From: Candidatus Poribacteria bacterium
Lineage (GTDB): Bacteria > Poribacteria > WGA-4E > GCA-2687025
DNA length: 64,000 nt
Assembly: GCA_026004875.1 (NCBI GenBank)
Contig: BPJZ01000013.1
Location: 32,681-96,680 of the forward strand
Reading direction: 5' to 3'
Shown one piece after another: positions 10,809 to 20,320 of this stretch. How positions within the stretch are numbered: the first letter of the stretch is position 1; every line of letters starts with the position of its first letter. The position numbers were made by a program, and so were the translations under genes. The notes below the pieces were generated by a model, which saw only the letters and a program-made list of their open reading frames with translations, did not search any database and was not told the origin of the DNA.

Positions 10809-11289
10809 ACCGAGTCGGGAAGCAGAACCGAGGCCATCCTCTTCGGCCCTTCCTAGCGGCAACTGGTGTGGCGGTGCTAGCGGCCAGTTGGACGGCGCTC
10901 CTGCGGGGGGTGGGCTTCTCGCCGGTAGTGGGTCTCCCAAGGGGGGCTGCGGGCGGTAGGAGGCGTCGGGACGGCAGGAGCGGTTGGACTCGCCCTTTGG
11001 TCGCTGAGAACGCTGGGCGTCCGCCAAGCTGTAGGAGCGGTGGATCGGCTGGTCACAAGCGGTCCTTATCGCTGGGTTCGCCATCCGCTGTATACGGCGG
11101 TCTGCATGGGGGTTGTTCTCCTTAGGGCTGGTGGGGGGCTGGGTGCCCCTGTTTTTGACCGGGCTTTGTTGGTGTCTGGTCGTCGCCGTTCAGGCCCGTC
11201 GAGAGGAGGCGGAACTGCTAGCCCGGTTTGGGGAGGAGTATCGCGCCTATCAGCGCCGGACGGGACGGTTCTTGCCTCCGTTAGGCTAA
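10805..11289 (+). pseudogene. Isoprenylcysteine carboxyl methyltransferase-like membrane protein, frame-disrupted
   Basis: Frame pieces: 'MNRVGKQ...GVGFSPVVGLP', then 'GGLRAVGGVGTAGAVGLALWSLRTLGVRQAVGAVDRLVTSGPYRWVRHPLYTAVCMGVVLL', then 'GGWVPLFLTGLCWCLVVAVQARREEAELLARFGEEYRAYQRRTGRFLPPLG*'. Together they give one ICMT-like protein. Confidence 0.7.
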
Positions 11290-11400
11290 TCCCTTTTCCT
11301 CTTCCCTCCGTCTTCTGTTGTCGGGAGGTGGCCGCCGTTTCCGATACTGGTACCGGACGGCGACAACGAGACGGAGGCTTCAACGTTCAGGAGAGGAGCC

Positions 11401-11818
11401 ATGGAGGGCATCTGGAGCGCGCTTCGTCGGATGGGGTGGGGCGCGCTAGGGGGGACTGATCTCCGGTCTGCTGCTTGGAGGTGTGGCCTATCTGATTGTC
11501 TGGCCTGTTGTGGGGCTGGTGCAGGGGCAGGGCCTGGGAGAGATTGTCGAGGGGCTCGCCTGGGCCTTTGTGTTTGCTGGCGCGTTGGCCTCGATCACCT
11601 TTCCTGCCGGCCTTCTGATTGGGTTGATCGCCGGTTGGTTCTCTCCGATGGTCGAGCGGGTTGCCGCCGTTCTGATTGGGGGGCTGATGGCGGTTGCCGC
11701 CGTTCCTCAGATCTGGGACCTGGAGAAGAATCGGCTCTTGCCGGCAATGGCGGTGCTTCTCTCTGCTCTCTGCGGTTACTGGATCAACGGATGGGTGTTA
11801 AGGCGCACTGGAGGGTAG
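11401..11818 (+). pseudogene. Small multi-TM membrane protein, one apparent frameshift
   Basis: 'MEGIWSALRRMGWGALGG' then, one frame over, 'LISGLLLGGVAYLIVWPVVGLVQGQGLGEIVEGLAWAF...WINGWVLRRTGG'. Frame change at a G6 tract (11449-11454). Confidence 0.6.
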
Positions 11819-11821
11819 TCG

Positions 11822-13363
11822 TTGAGGCGCTGGGGGTCGCTTAAGCGGCTCCGTTTTGTCCTTCTTTCTGGTCTCCGGTGGACCTTTCGGCTCCCTGCGG
11901 GTTGGATCGTCCTTGCGTGGACGCTTTACCGGCTAGGAGTGCTCGTTGCGATCCCTGGCGCGCTCGATCCGAGGGAGCGGATCGTCGCCCAGGAGGCGCT
12001 TCGTTGGGCGCAGGGCGCGCCGCTGACGGTCTTTCATTGGCCCGGCGTCCCGTGGGTCTGGACGCTTCGGATGGCTTCTCGGTTCTTAGGCTTCTTGACG
12101 CCGGAGCCGATCGCCTATTTAGGACGTCTCCTGGCGACGCTTTCTGGAAGCGGGGCCCTGCTTGCTCTGATGGCCCTGGGCAGGAGGTGGGGTCTGGAGC
12201 GCTTGCGATGGGCGCTTTTGGTCGTTGCTGTTTCGCCTGCCTTCTCTGCCGGAGAGGCCAATTTGGCCCTGGTGGACCTTCCGGCGCTGTGCCTTGGCCT
12301 CCTTGGGCTGTTGGCGGCGTCCGATCGAAAGGCATTTCTTGCCGGCTTGTTGCTAGGGCTGGCTGGAGCGGTGAAGCTTCCCAGCCTTGCGCTGCTGGCG
12401 CCGGCGCTTCTGCTGGTGGGCGCTGGCCCTTCGCGGATCGGGCTGCTCTTGCTGGGGACCGGCGGAGGATTCCTTCTCGGATTCCCGCAAATCGTTCGTC
12501 CGGGGGCGCTGGAAGGCCTCGCCTATGAGCTTGGGCACTATCGAAAGGGGCATTTCGGCCTCTTCTCAACCGCCGAGGAGTCCGGTTTCGCGTCGTTGTT
12601 ATCGCCGTTGCTTCGTCATCTTCAGGCCGCGGCGTGGGGGTTGGGATTTTTAGGTCCTCTGGTGCTCCTGCTTGCGCTCCGGCGCCGTGGGGAGACGTTC
12701 CGGCAAGAGGAGGCGCTGCTGGCATGGCTGTTTGTCGCCTTGGCCCCGATTTTGGTTCAGCGGTTTAGCTTTCCGCGCCATTGGCTGCTCTCCTTGCCGC
12801 CGCTAGCGCTCCTGGCCGCCCGTCGAGTTCCGTGGCCACTGCTGGCCGTTGCGTCGGTCTGGAGCTTGGCGACGACGCTGGCGCTCAACGGGATCGCCGT
12901 TCAGCCGGGGACCGTTCAGCAAGCGGAGGCCGATCTAGCCGCGCTACGTCGGGATCGGCCTGAGGTGGTCCTCTCGTACGGTCCGCGGCCACCGGTCTTT
13001 GAGTGGCTCTATCCGCCAACGGTGATCCGGCATGGGGTGCCCAGCCCGCCAGCTCCGGCGGAGTGGGTGGTCGTCGCGAAGCTAGAACGAGAGGTTCAGC
13101 GCCGGATCGCGGAACGGCCGGGGCAGTACCGCGAAGAGGACTTCTTCCCCCTGAGTCGGGAGCGGTTTACCACGGGAAGCTATTTCCAGACGCTGGAAAG
13201 GGAGGCCGTCCTGGAACGTCGCTATCGGGCGATGCTGCCCGCTTGGGTCTGTGCGGTGGCCTTTCTGGGTTGCTCACCCCCTTTTCCCCTGAACGCTCTT
13301 CACCATCCTGAGCTGGAGCTTTATCGGGTGTTGAGCGGCGAAACCGCTCACTCGGTGCGTTGA
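11822..13363 (+). CDS. Polytopic membrane protein, glycosyltransferase 39/87-like (GT-C fold)
   Basis: Multiple TM segments; architecture like dolichyl-phosphate-mannose mannosyltransferase relatives; TTG start. Confidence 0.55.
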   Translation: MRRWGSLKRLRFVLLSGLRWTFRLPAGWIVLAWTLYRLGVLVAIPGALDPRERIVAQEALRWAQGAPLTVFHWPGVPWVWTLRMASRFLGFLTPEPIAYLGRLLATLSGSGALLALMALGRRWGLERLRWALLVVAVSPAFSAGEANLALVDLPALCLGLLGLLAASDRKAFLAGLLLGLAGAVKLPSLALLAPALLLVGAGPSRIGLLLLGTGGGFLLGFPQIVRPGALEGLAYELGHYRKGHFGLFSTAEESGFASLLSPLLRHLQAAAWGLGFLGPLVLLLALRRRGETFRQEEALLAWLFVALAPILVQRFSFPRHWLLSLPPLALLAARRVPWPLLAVASVWSLATTLALNGIAVQPGTVQQAEADLAALRRDRPEVVLSYGPRPPVFEWLYPPTVIRHGVPSPPAPAEWVVVAKLEREVQRRIAERPGQYREEDFFPLSRERFTTGSYFQTLEREAVLERRYRAMLPAWVCAVAFLGCSPPFPLNALHHPELELYRVLSGETAHSVR

Positions 13364-13482
13364 CGAAGCATCGGCTCCCCCTCCCCTCTGGGAGAGGGCG
13401 CGGCTCGATGGCGGTTCGATCGCGAATCTGCGGCAGGGGGAAAGGGGTTCGAGGTGCGTTTTTCCGAAGGTTTCCCCGTTTC

Positions 13483-14169
13483 TCAGACGGGACGAGACGC
13501 CCCTTCGCGTCGGTAGTGGAGGAAGAGTTCGCCCTCCTCCCAGCGAAGGGAGACCAGGTGGAACCGCCGGATCTGAGCGAAGGGAAGTCCGGGTCCGTCT
13601 ACGGGGGTAGGGACTTCACGGCCGCCGATCAGCACCGGGGAGAGCGTCGCGTAGACCTCATCGACGCGGTCGGCTGCCAAGAAGGCGAAGTTCACCGTTC
13701 CTCCGCCTTCGACCAGCAACCGTTGGACGCCGTACCGCTCTGCGAGCAGGTTCAGGGCGGTCTCCAGGTCCACCCGACCGCTGGAGCCGCACTGGTGCAC
13801 CTCCGCGACGGTTTGGAGGGCCTGGAACCGTTCTGGAGGGACGGCGTCGCTGGTCAGGACCACCGCTGGGCTTTGGTGGCCAAAAAAGAGCCGCGCCTTT
13901 GGCGAGACGCTCCCCCGTCCGCTGAGGACGACGCGGATCGGCGTCGGCGGGCGGCCCGAGCTCCGACGCGCCTCTTGGAGCGGTCGCGGCAGCCGAAACG
14001 GAGGGTCGTCGGCGGCCACCGTTCCGGCGCCCAGCAGCACCGCATCCGCTTCAGCTCGCAGCCGCTGGAGATGGCGGCGATCGGCGGAAGAGGTAAAGCG
14101 AGGACCGGCGCCGTCCACGGTGCTCAGCTTGCCGTCCAGGCTCATGGCGTATACCAGAGCAATGATCAT
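13483..14169 (-). CDS. RibD C-terminal domain/dihydrofolate reductase-like reductase
   Basis: 'MIIALVYAMSLDGKLS', 'ADAVLLGAGTVAADDPPF', 'RLLVEGGGTVNFAFL'. Confidence 0.9.
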   Translation of the reverse strand: MIIALVYAMSLDGKLSTVDGAGPRFTSSADRRHLQRLRAEADAVLLGAGTVAADDPPFRLPRPLQEARRSSGRPPTPIRVVLSGRGSVSPKARLFFGHQSPAVVLTSDAVPPERFQALQTVAEVHQCGSSGRVDLETALNLLAERYGVQRLLVEGGGTVNFAFLAADRVDEVYATLSPVLIGGREVPTPVDGPGLPFAQIRRFHLVSLRWEEGELFLHYRREGASRPV

Positions 14170-14537
14170 TCGATCGGCTCCCAGACGCAGCGCAACCGGT
14201 CCCCGGCGACGATCATCGCCCGGAAGATCGCCTCAGGGTGGCCGTCCCAGAGGAAGATCAACCGCTCCCCGCCCGGCTCCAGGAGCTGGCGTTTGATCAG
14301 CCGCTCCAACTCCTCCAGTCCCCCGATCTCTCGGCGAATCTGCCCCGGAACCGTCTCTTCCAGCCAGATGTACCGAACCCCTCTGGCCGTCCGGTGTGCC
14401 TGAAGCCGGATGAAGACCCGCCCGTCCACCTCCCAGCGGAGGATGACTTCGCCTCGCTCCCCCACCTTGAGCCGGAGGAGGATCCGACGCTCCAGCTCTT
14501 GCAGCCCTTCAACCGGAGGTTCGGACCTCGTGGCCAT
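14166..14537 (-). CDS. Hypothetical protein (123 aa)
   Basis: Intact ORF; stop overlaps the start of the RibD-like gene (ATGA-type); co-oriented. Confidence 0.6.
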   Translation of the reverse strand: MATRSEPPVEGLQELERRILLRLKVGERGEVILRWEVDGRVFIRLQAHRTARGVRYIWLEETVPGQIRREIGGLEELERLIKRQLLEPGGERLIFLWDGHPEAIFRAMIVAGDRLRCVWEPIE

Positions 14538-15312
14538 GACCTCCCTGCTCCTCCCAAAAGCGTCGAACGGCGAACAGGAGAATTCCCGTTGCGACAGAGA
14601 CGTTCAACGATTCGATCGTTCCGTACAGCGGGATGTGGACGAACTGATCGCATCGTTCTCTGACCAGTCGCCGCAGCCCACGCCCTTCGCTCCCAACCAC
14701 CAGGGCCGTCTTGGGAGGGTACTCCACTCGGTGGTAGGGAAGGACGTGCTCGCCTGTGCGGGATTCCGCACCGAAGACCCAGTAGCCGATCTCCTGCAGC
14801 CGTTCGATCGCTCGGGCGAGGTTGGGCACCCGGAGGTACGGGAGGTGCTCCGCCGCGCCGGCGGCGGCCTTCAGGACGGCGGGGGTCAGGTCGGGCGCTC
14901 CGTGCCGCGGGGCGATGACGGCTAGTGCCCCTGCGGCCTCTGCTGAGCGAAGGATCGCCCCGACATTGTGCGGGTCCTGAACTTGGTCCAGGAGGACGAT
15001 CAGCCCAAAAGAGAGGCTCTCCGCCTGACGAAGCAGCTCCTCCCAGGAGCCCACCGGAGCGGCGATCACCTCGGCGACCACCCCTTGATGGGGAACGGGT
15101 CCCGCCATCCGGTCCAGGACCTCCCGCTCGACCACCTGAATCGGGACGCCGTCCGCTTGGGCTCGGGCTTCCAGCTCCTCCTGGCCTTTCCACCGGATTC
15201 CTGAGGCGATGAGGATCCGCCGGACCGTCCCCTTTCCGGCGCGGAGGGCTTCCAGTACCGGATTTCGTCCGACCACCACTCGGACAGCGTGGGGGCTCTC
15301 CCGACGGTTCAT
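14509..15312 (-). CDS. rlmB: TrmH/SpoU family RNA 2'-O-methyltransferase (RlmB-like)
   Basis: 'VVGRNPVLEALRAG', 'LIVLLDQVQDPHNVGAILRSAEAAGALAVI', 'ALVVGSEGRGLRRLVRERCDQFVHIPLYGTIESLNVSVATGILLF'. ATG (MNRRESPH) start. Confidence 0.95.
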   Translation of the reverse strand: MNRRESPHAVRVVVGRNPVLEALRAGKGTVRRILIASGIRWKGQEELEARAQADGVPIQVVEREVLDRMAGPVPHQGVVAEVIAAPVGSWEELLRQAESLSFGLIVLLDQVQDPHNVGAILRSAEAAGALAVIAPRHGAPDLTPAVLKAAAGAAEHLPYLRVPNLARAIERLQEIGYWVFGAESRTGEHVLPYHRVEYPPKTALVVGSEGRGLRRLVRERCDQFVHIPLYGTIESLNVSVATGILLFAVRRFWEEQGGHGHEVRTSG

Positions 15313-15322
15313 CGGGTTTGGC

Positions 15323-17912
15323 TTACTCCTCCCAACTCTCAACAGAAAGCGGCGCACCGGCGAGGACACAAACCGTTCCGTGGAAAAGGACCGCCTGTCC
15401 CTCGGCGGCCGCGGAAACTTCAGAGCCGCCTAATCGGACGGCGAGCCGTCCCGGCGAGAACCCTAACTCGATCCGCTTGAGGCGGAGCTCCCCCTCGAGC
15501 AGCTCAACGACCACTTCAGAGCGGCCGACCTGGCGCCGCTGGTGAAGCCGACCCCATCCGGAGTCCACCGAAAAGAAGCAACAGAACTCCTCCGGCCAGA
15601 GCCGAGGCGCAAAAGTGAGCGTCTCGTTTGGCGCGGAGTACCAGAAATCGGCCAGCGCCAGCAGCAGACTGTACGAGGCCAACGCCCGCGCGTAGTGATG
15701 GCCGCACTCAAACTCATTCCACGGATTTCGCCGTGTGCCGTCGTGCCGATCTCGCACGGCCTTGACGATCGCTAGGCCCTCTTCGAGGTAGCCTTCGTAG
15801 ATCAGGTGGCTGGCGACCTGGTACTCGATCCCCGTCCAGACCTCGTCGGAGTAGACGAACGGAAGCCCGGGACGCTCCCCGTGGGGCCAGGTGGCTAACA
15901 GCAACCCCGCTTCGTCGTTGAGCGCGTAAATCCGTTGGGGATTGGCGTGGTCCATCAGCGAGGGTTTCCAATTGTACCGGAAGACGGAGGCGATCGCCCG
16001 GCGGACGTGGTCGGGATCGAGCAGGTCTCCCAGCCGGAGCATTCGGGCGTACCACTGCCCGATCAGTTGATCAGAAAGGCATCCCCGCCCGTACTGATAG
16101 ACCGGATAGTCGGGGATCACCGGATCGCGGCGCGGCTCCACGGGGTTGGGGCTAAGCCGCCAGGCGTCGAACTGCACCTGCTGAGTGTAGTATTCGCCGT
16201 TGAAGAGCATCTCGTCCAGCTTCTGCCGTCCGCTTTCAAAGATGCGGCGGTAGGTTTGGGCCTGCTCCTCCTCGCCCAATGCGCGGGCCATCTCCTCGGC
16301 GGCGCGGAGCGCTCCCAGGTAAAAGCTGCCCAACATCGAGTTGGGACCGAAGAACTCGATGTCGTAGGTGTTGTGTTGGACTCCTTCCATCACGCCGTCC
16401 TGGTCGGGGTCCCAGTACTTCCAGGCGTACTCCAACGCTCGACGTACCGAGGGCCAAAGCTTTCGGAGCCATTCGGTGTCGCCGCAGATCTGCCATTCGC
16501 GATAGACCTTCATCACCCCGCCCAGCTGCCCGTCGGCAGCGGCGTGAAAGCTGGCGTCCGGGATCACCCCCAGCGGCAGCGGCATCCGGAAGGTCATGTG
16601 CCCGTCCTCGTGGAGGTTGATCTTGTAGTCCGCCTCCCGGACGGAGCGCTCCAACTGCGGAAAGAGATAGGGGAGCGCCTGAGCGTAGTTCCAGACGTGA
16701 GTGCAGGTCCCCTCGCAGCAGCCGGCGCCGGGGCTACACCCTTCAAAGGCGTAAAAGGTCCCGTCCTCCAGGCGAAGACAGGTGGGCGACTTGAGGATGG
16801 ACAGGTTCGCCGAGATCGCGTCCAGGACCGACTCCGGCAGCGTGGAGCTGAACAGTGCCTCTTGGAACTGACGGGTCTTCGCCTCCAAGCGATCGGCGTG
16901 GCGGGCAAGATACTCCGCGACCGCGGTCACGCTTTCAAAACGAGTGGCGTAGTAGTTTCGCCAAGTCGGCTTCGGTTCCACTCGATCCCAGTACTTTTCG
17001 AAGATCGGGTTGTACCAGAGCATCCACACAGGCAGGCCGATCGACTCTTCTGGCTCCAACGTGACCGACAACGCGATGGTGCCCACGTCGGTTCCCTCGG
17101 AGCGTTCTGCCGGCTCGCGCACCTCCACAAAGGCGTCCTCGGCGACCTGATCCCAAAAGCGATGGAGCTCGTCGAACCAGCCGCCCCGGTACCAGTGGGT
17201 CTGAACCCGAATGGGAGCATAAGGGGTGACCAGGGCTAGCTCCCCGTAGCGGGGCGAGTCCGGCGCGTGCCTCTGGGTGGTCATCAGCAGCCCCTGGACG
17301 CCCTCGCCCTCCCAGTACTCGATCCTCCCGTTTCCGACCTCCGGGTGGCCGGTCCGGTTTTCCAGGTTCGCGTAGAGAACGGCACGGACCGGCACCGGCT
17401 GTCGGTTGTGAAGCCGAACGGTGAACAGCGCCGCCGGCAGGCCCGAATCGTCCGGATCACCGGGAATAAACGGGTTATAAGCCTCTAAAGCCACGTCCAG
17501 CGGCACCTTGGGATCCTCTAGGTCCAGACGGGCAAAGGGAAAGGCCCCTGTAAAAGTCGCCCGCGGGAAGCGAGGAAGCCCCGCACCGGTTGCGCGATCC
17601 ACCCCTGACCCCCAGTGAGTGAAGTCGGAGCCCCCCCACCGGCCCTTGAAGGACCCGAGCCACACCGGGAGCGCCCTCCGCTTGCGCATAGAGCGAAAAG
17701 AAGGTGAACCGAAAGGTCAGCCCCTTGGCGGGACGATTGAAAATCTCGAAGTCGCGAAGCTGTCCCCAGCCGCCTAGCGAAAGGCATCCTGTGCCGATCC
17801 CCCCAAGGGGAAAGGCGATGTTGTCCAGTTGGCGTCCCTGGTAGCGCTTGGGCCCCCCGCGTCGGAACAACTCCTCCTGAGGATAGGGAATTTGCGGATT
17901 GCGCGTCCGCAT
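15323..17912 (-). pseudogene. GH116-like non-lysosomal glucosylceramidase/beta-glucosidase, split by one apparent frameshift
   Basis: N-terminal frame 'NIAFPLGGIGTGCLSLGGWGQLRDFEIFNRP...VARVLQGPVGG' continues one frame over as 'SDFTHWGSGVDRATGAGLPRFPRATFTGAFPFARLDLEDPKVPLDVALEAYNPFIPGD...'; catalytic domain 'GCCEGTCTHVWNYAQALPYLFPQLERSVREADY'. Confidence 0.85.
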
Positions 17913-18100
17913 GCAGGAGCTCCTTTCCCAGTCCGGTGGATCGCATGGCCGTTGCCTGCTCTTCTTCTGCGAGGTGAGCGAGCGTCACACCGTGAATGTA
18001 TTCGTTTTTGGTCCTTCTGTCACGAAAAAATTCCCCCCTCCTGGCTGAGAACGCTGTAAAATCTCTGCGAAAGGAGAGCAGGCTCCGCGCGAACTTTCTT

Positions 18101-18129
18101 TTGACGCCTTGCGGAGCCAGTGGTACGAT
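18101..18129 (+). promoter_or_regulatory. Putative sigma70-type promoter
   Basis: TTGACG (18101-18106), 17-nt spacer, TACGAT (18124-18129), upstream of the 18230 gene. Confidence 0.5.
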
Positions 18130-18229
18130 TCCTCGGCGCAAAAAAACACGGCAGATCGAAGCAGGCATCCCCGATTTCGACACCAGAGAGAGGTTCCCTA
18201 GCAGATCCCGCACGCGGAGGTGAACCGCC

Positions 18230-18721
18230 TTGGAACTGGAAGCCTTTGAAACGACCGTCCATCGCTACGAGGAGTTTGGGTCGCCGACGATCACCCCAGG
18301 CGAGCAGGTCTTCCTTTACCGGCGAATGCAAGACGCCCACGATCCCAGCCTGATCGCCGTCATCAACGAACGGCAGCAGGTACTGGGCTATCTGGACTAC
18401 GAGGTGGCCCGCTCAATTGTGCTTCCGGCGATCAAGGAGGGGACCCGATTTCAGTGCACCGTTTTGAGCGAGCCGAAGGGGGGCACCTTCCAGATTCAGA
18501 TCACGCCGGTCTCTCAGTCCACCGTCAACGAAATCCTCTCTCGCCGGAGCAGCCTTCGGCGGCAGGCCTCCGGTCTGCCCCCTCTGGCCGGAGTCTTCGA
18601 TGAGGACGAAGAGCTGTTCGATATCGGCGAAGACGAGGAGGACGAGGAGCTGGACGAGTTGCTCGGTGGGCTGGACGCGATTGACGAAGAGCCCCTCGAC
18701 GGGGGCGACGAAGACGAGTAG
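18230..18721 (+). CDS. Small protein with HIRAN-like region and acidic C-terminal tail
   Basis: 'TITPGEQVFLYRRMQDAHDPSLIAVINERQQVLGYLDYEVARSIVLPAI' resembles HIRAN; C-terminal ~45 aa dominated by D/E. TTG start. Confidence 0.6.
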   Translation: MELEAFETTVHRYEEFGSPTITPGEQVFLYRRMQDAHDPSLIAVINERQQVLGYLDYEVARSIVLPAIKEGTRFQCTVLSEPKGGTFQIQITPVSQSTVNEILSRRSSLRRQASGLPPLAGVFDEDEELFDIGEDEEDEELDELLGGLDAIDEEPLDGGDEDE

Positions 18722-18821
18722 CCCTTCCTGGAACTCCCCCTATCCCTCCCCCGCTTTCGGATCGGCGGCTATTTCTTAACGAAGATTGTGTATCCGTTCA
18801 CAAGTGGGAGGGGGTTTTTTC

Positions 18822-20279
18822 ATGGCTACAACAACCGCTGCGGAGCGTGCCGGTGCTGGGACCGTTCCCCCTTGGCGGCGTTGGGGCGTGGTCCTGGGGG
18901 CGTTGATCATTCAGTTGATCTTAGGGACCGTTTACTCGTTTAGCATCTTCATCGTTCCCTTCGAGCAGGCCTTCGGGTGGACCCGGACTCAAGTCTCGCT
19001 GACGTTCAGCATTACCTTGGCCGTCTTTGCTCTCTCGATGGTGTTGGCCGGGAACATTCAAGATGAGCGGGGGCCGCGGTTCACGGCCCTGTTGAGCGCG
19101 TTATTTTTGGGCGTGGCCTTTTTGGCGGTCAGTCAGATGACCTCGCTGGTGGCGATCTATCTGGTGCACGGCCTGGCGACCGCAGGGATCGTCGTGCTCT
19201 TGCTGATGTTGTTGCGGATGGTGGCTCAGGATCCGAGCGCTCCGTTTTGGGAATCGCTCCGGTTTGCTGTAGTCGTCGGAGTCACCGTTGTTTCGGTTCT
19301 GGTGGCTCAGCGGTTCATCACCGGGGGAGCGGAGAATTCGCTTTGGATGCTCTATCTGACCTATGGCGTTCTGGGCGGGGCGGGGATTGGATTTGGCTAC
19401 GTCTCCCCCATTGCGGCGTGCGTCAAGTGGTTTCCTCGGCAGCGAGGACTAATCACGGGGGTTGCGGTGGCCGGGTTTGGCGGTGGTTCGATGATCTTTG
19501 CGCCAACGGCCAGCTGGACGGTCGAGCAGGTGGGTTGGTCGGTCTTCTTCCTGATCCACGGGATAGTCTCAGCAGTCGGGTTGACGATTGGAGCGCTATT
19601 GTTGCAGAACCCCCCTCCTGGGTATGAGGAGGCTCAGGCCTCGCCGGTCCGTGCGGATACTTCCCCTTTCGAGACGCGTCGGGCGGAGGAGTACACCTGG
19701 GAGGAGATGCTCCGGACGGGTCGATTTTGGCAGCTCTGGGTGATGTTCATCTTTGGCGGAACGGCGGGGTTGATGACGATCGGTCAGCTTAAGCCCTATG
19801 GGTTGCTCAAAGGGATGACCTCCACCTCTGCGTCGCTGGCGGTGACCGTCCTGGCAGCGACCAACGCTCTGGGTCGAATCGCCTGGGGGGCGATCTCCGA
19901 CCGGATCGGTCGGAACCGTGCAATGTTTCTGATGTTTGGCCTCCAGGGGGCGATGATGCTCCTGAGCGGCTTGGATCTCTTCTCGGGGGATGCTATCTTC
20001 CTGGTTGCCGCGTGGGTCGGGTTCCATTTTGGGGGCATCTTTGCGCTCTTCCCTTCGGCGACGGCAGACGCCTTTGGTACCCGCGGGTTGGGGACCAACT
20101 ACGGCTTTGTCTTTACCGCCTACGGTGTCGCCGCGATTGTGGGGAACAGCGTTGCCGCTCGCGTATACGATCTGACAGGGAGTTACACTTCGGCGTTTCT
20201 GTTTGCAGGGGTGCTTTGTCTTGCGGCTTCGGCAATTGCGCTGCTTGGCGGACGTCGGACCCCGGCCTACGCGCGCTGA
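18822..20279 (+). CDS. MFS transporter, OFA (oxalate/formate antiporter)-like
   Basis: 12-TM protein; 'WRRWGVVLGALIIQLILGTVYSFSIFIVPFEQAFGWTRTQVSLTFSI' is typical OFA N-terminus. ATG at 18822. Confidence 0.9.
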   Translation: MATTTAAERAGAGTVPPWRRWGVVLGALIIQLILGTVYSFSIFIVPFEQAFGWTRTQVSLTFSITLAVFALSMVLAGNIQDERGPRFTALLSALFLGVAFLAVSQMTSLVAIYLVHGLATAGIVVLLLMLLRMVAQDPSAPFWESLRFAVVVGVTVVSVLVAQRFITGGAENSLWMLYLTYGVLGGAGIGFGYVSPIAACVKWFPRQRGLITGVAVAGFGGGSMIFAPTASWTVEQVGWSVFFLIHGIVSAVGLTIGALLLQNPPPGYEEAQASPVRADTSPFETRRAEEYTWEEMLRTGRFWQLWVMFIFGGTAGLMTIGQLKPYGLLKGMTSTSASLAVTVLAATNALGRIAWGAISDRIGRNRAMFLMFGLQGAMMLLSGLDLFSGDAIFLVAAWVGFHFGGIFALFPSATADAFGTRGLGTNYGFVFTAYGVAAIVGNSVAARVYDLTGSYTSAFLFAGVLCLAASAIALLGGRRTPAYAR

Positions 20280-20320
20280 GGGGAAAGGCCAATCGGACCT
20301 GTCTGGAGAGGAGGAGGCGG

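Noticed and set aside
13375-13420. 'CTCCCCCTCCCCTCTGGGAGAGGG' as a dispersed repeat/terminator
   Set aside because: Short imperfect inverted repeat seen once; cannot be supported as a repeat family from this window.
13360-14403. 347-aa plus-strand ORF
   Set aside because: Antisense to the RibD-like gene; shadow ORF.
15935-17239. 434-aa plus-strand ORF
   Set aside because: Antisense to the GH116-like gene; low-complexity composition typical of shadow ORFs in GC-rich DNA, no recognisable motif.
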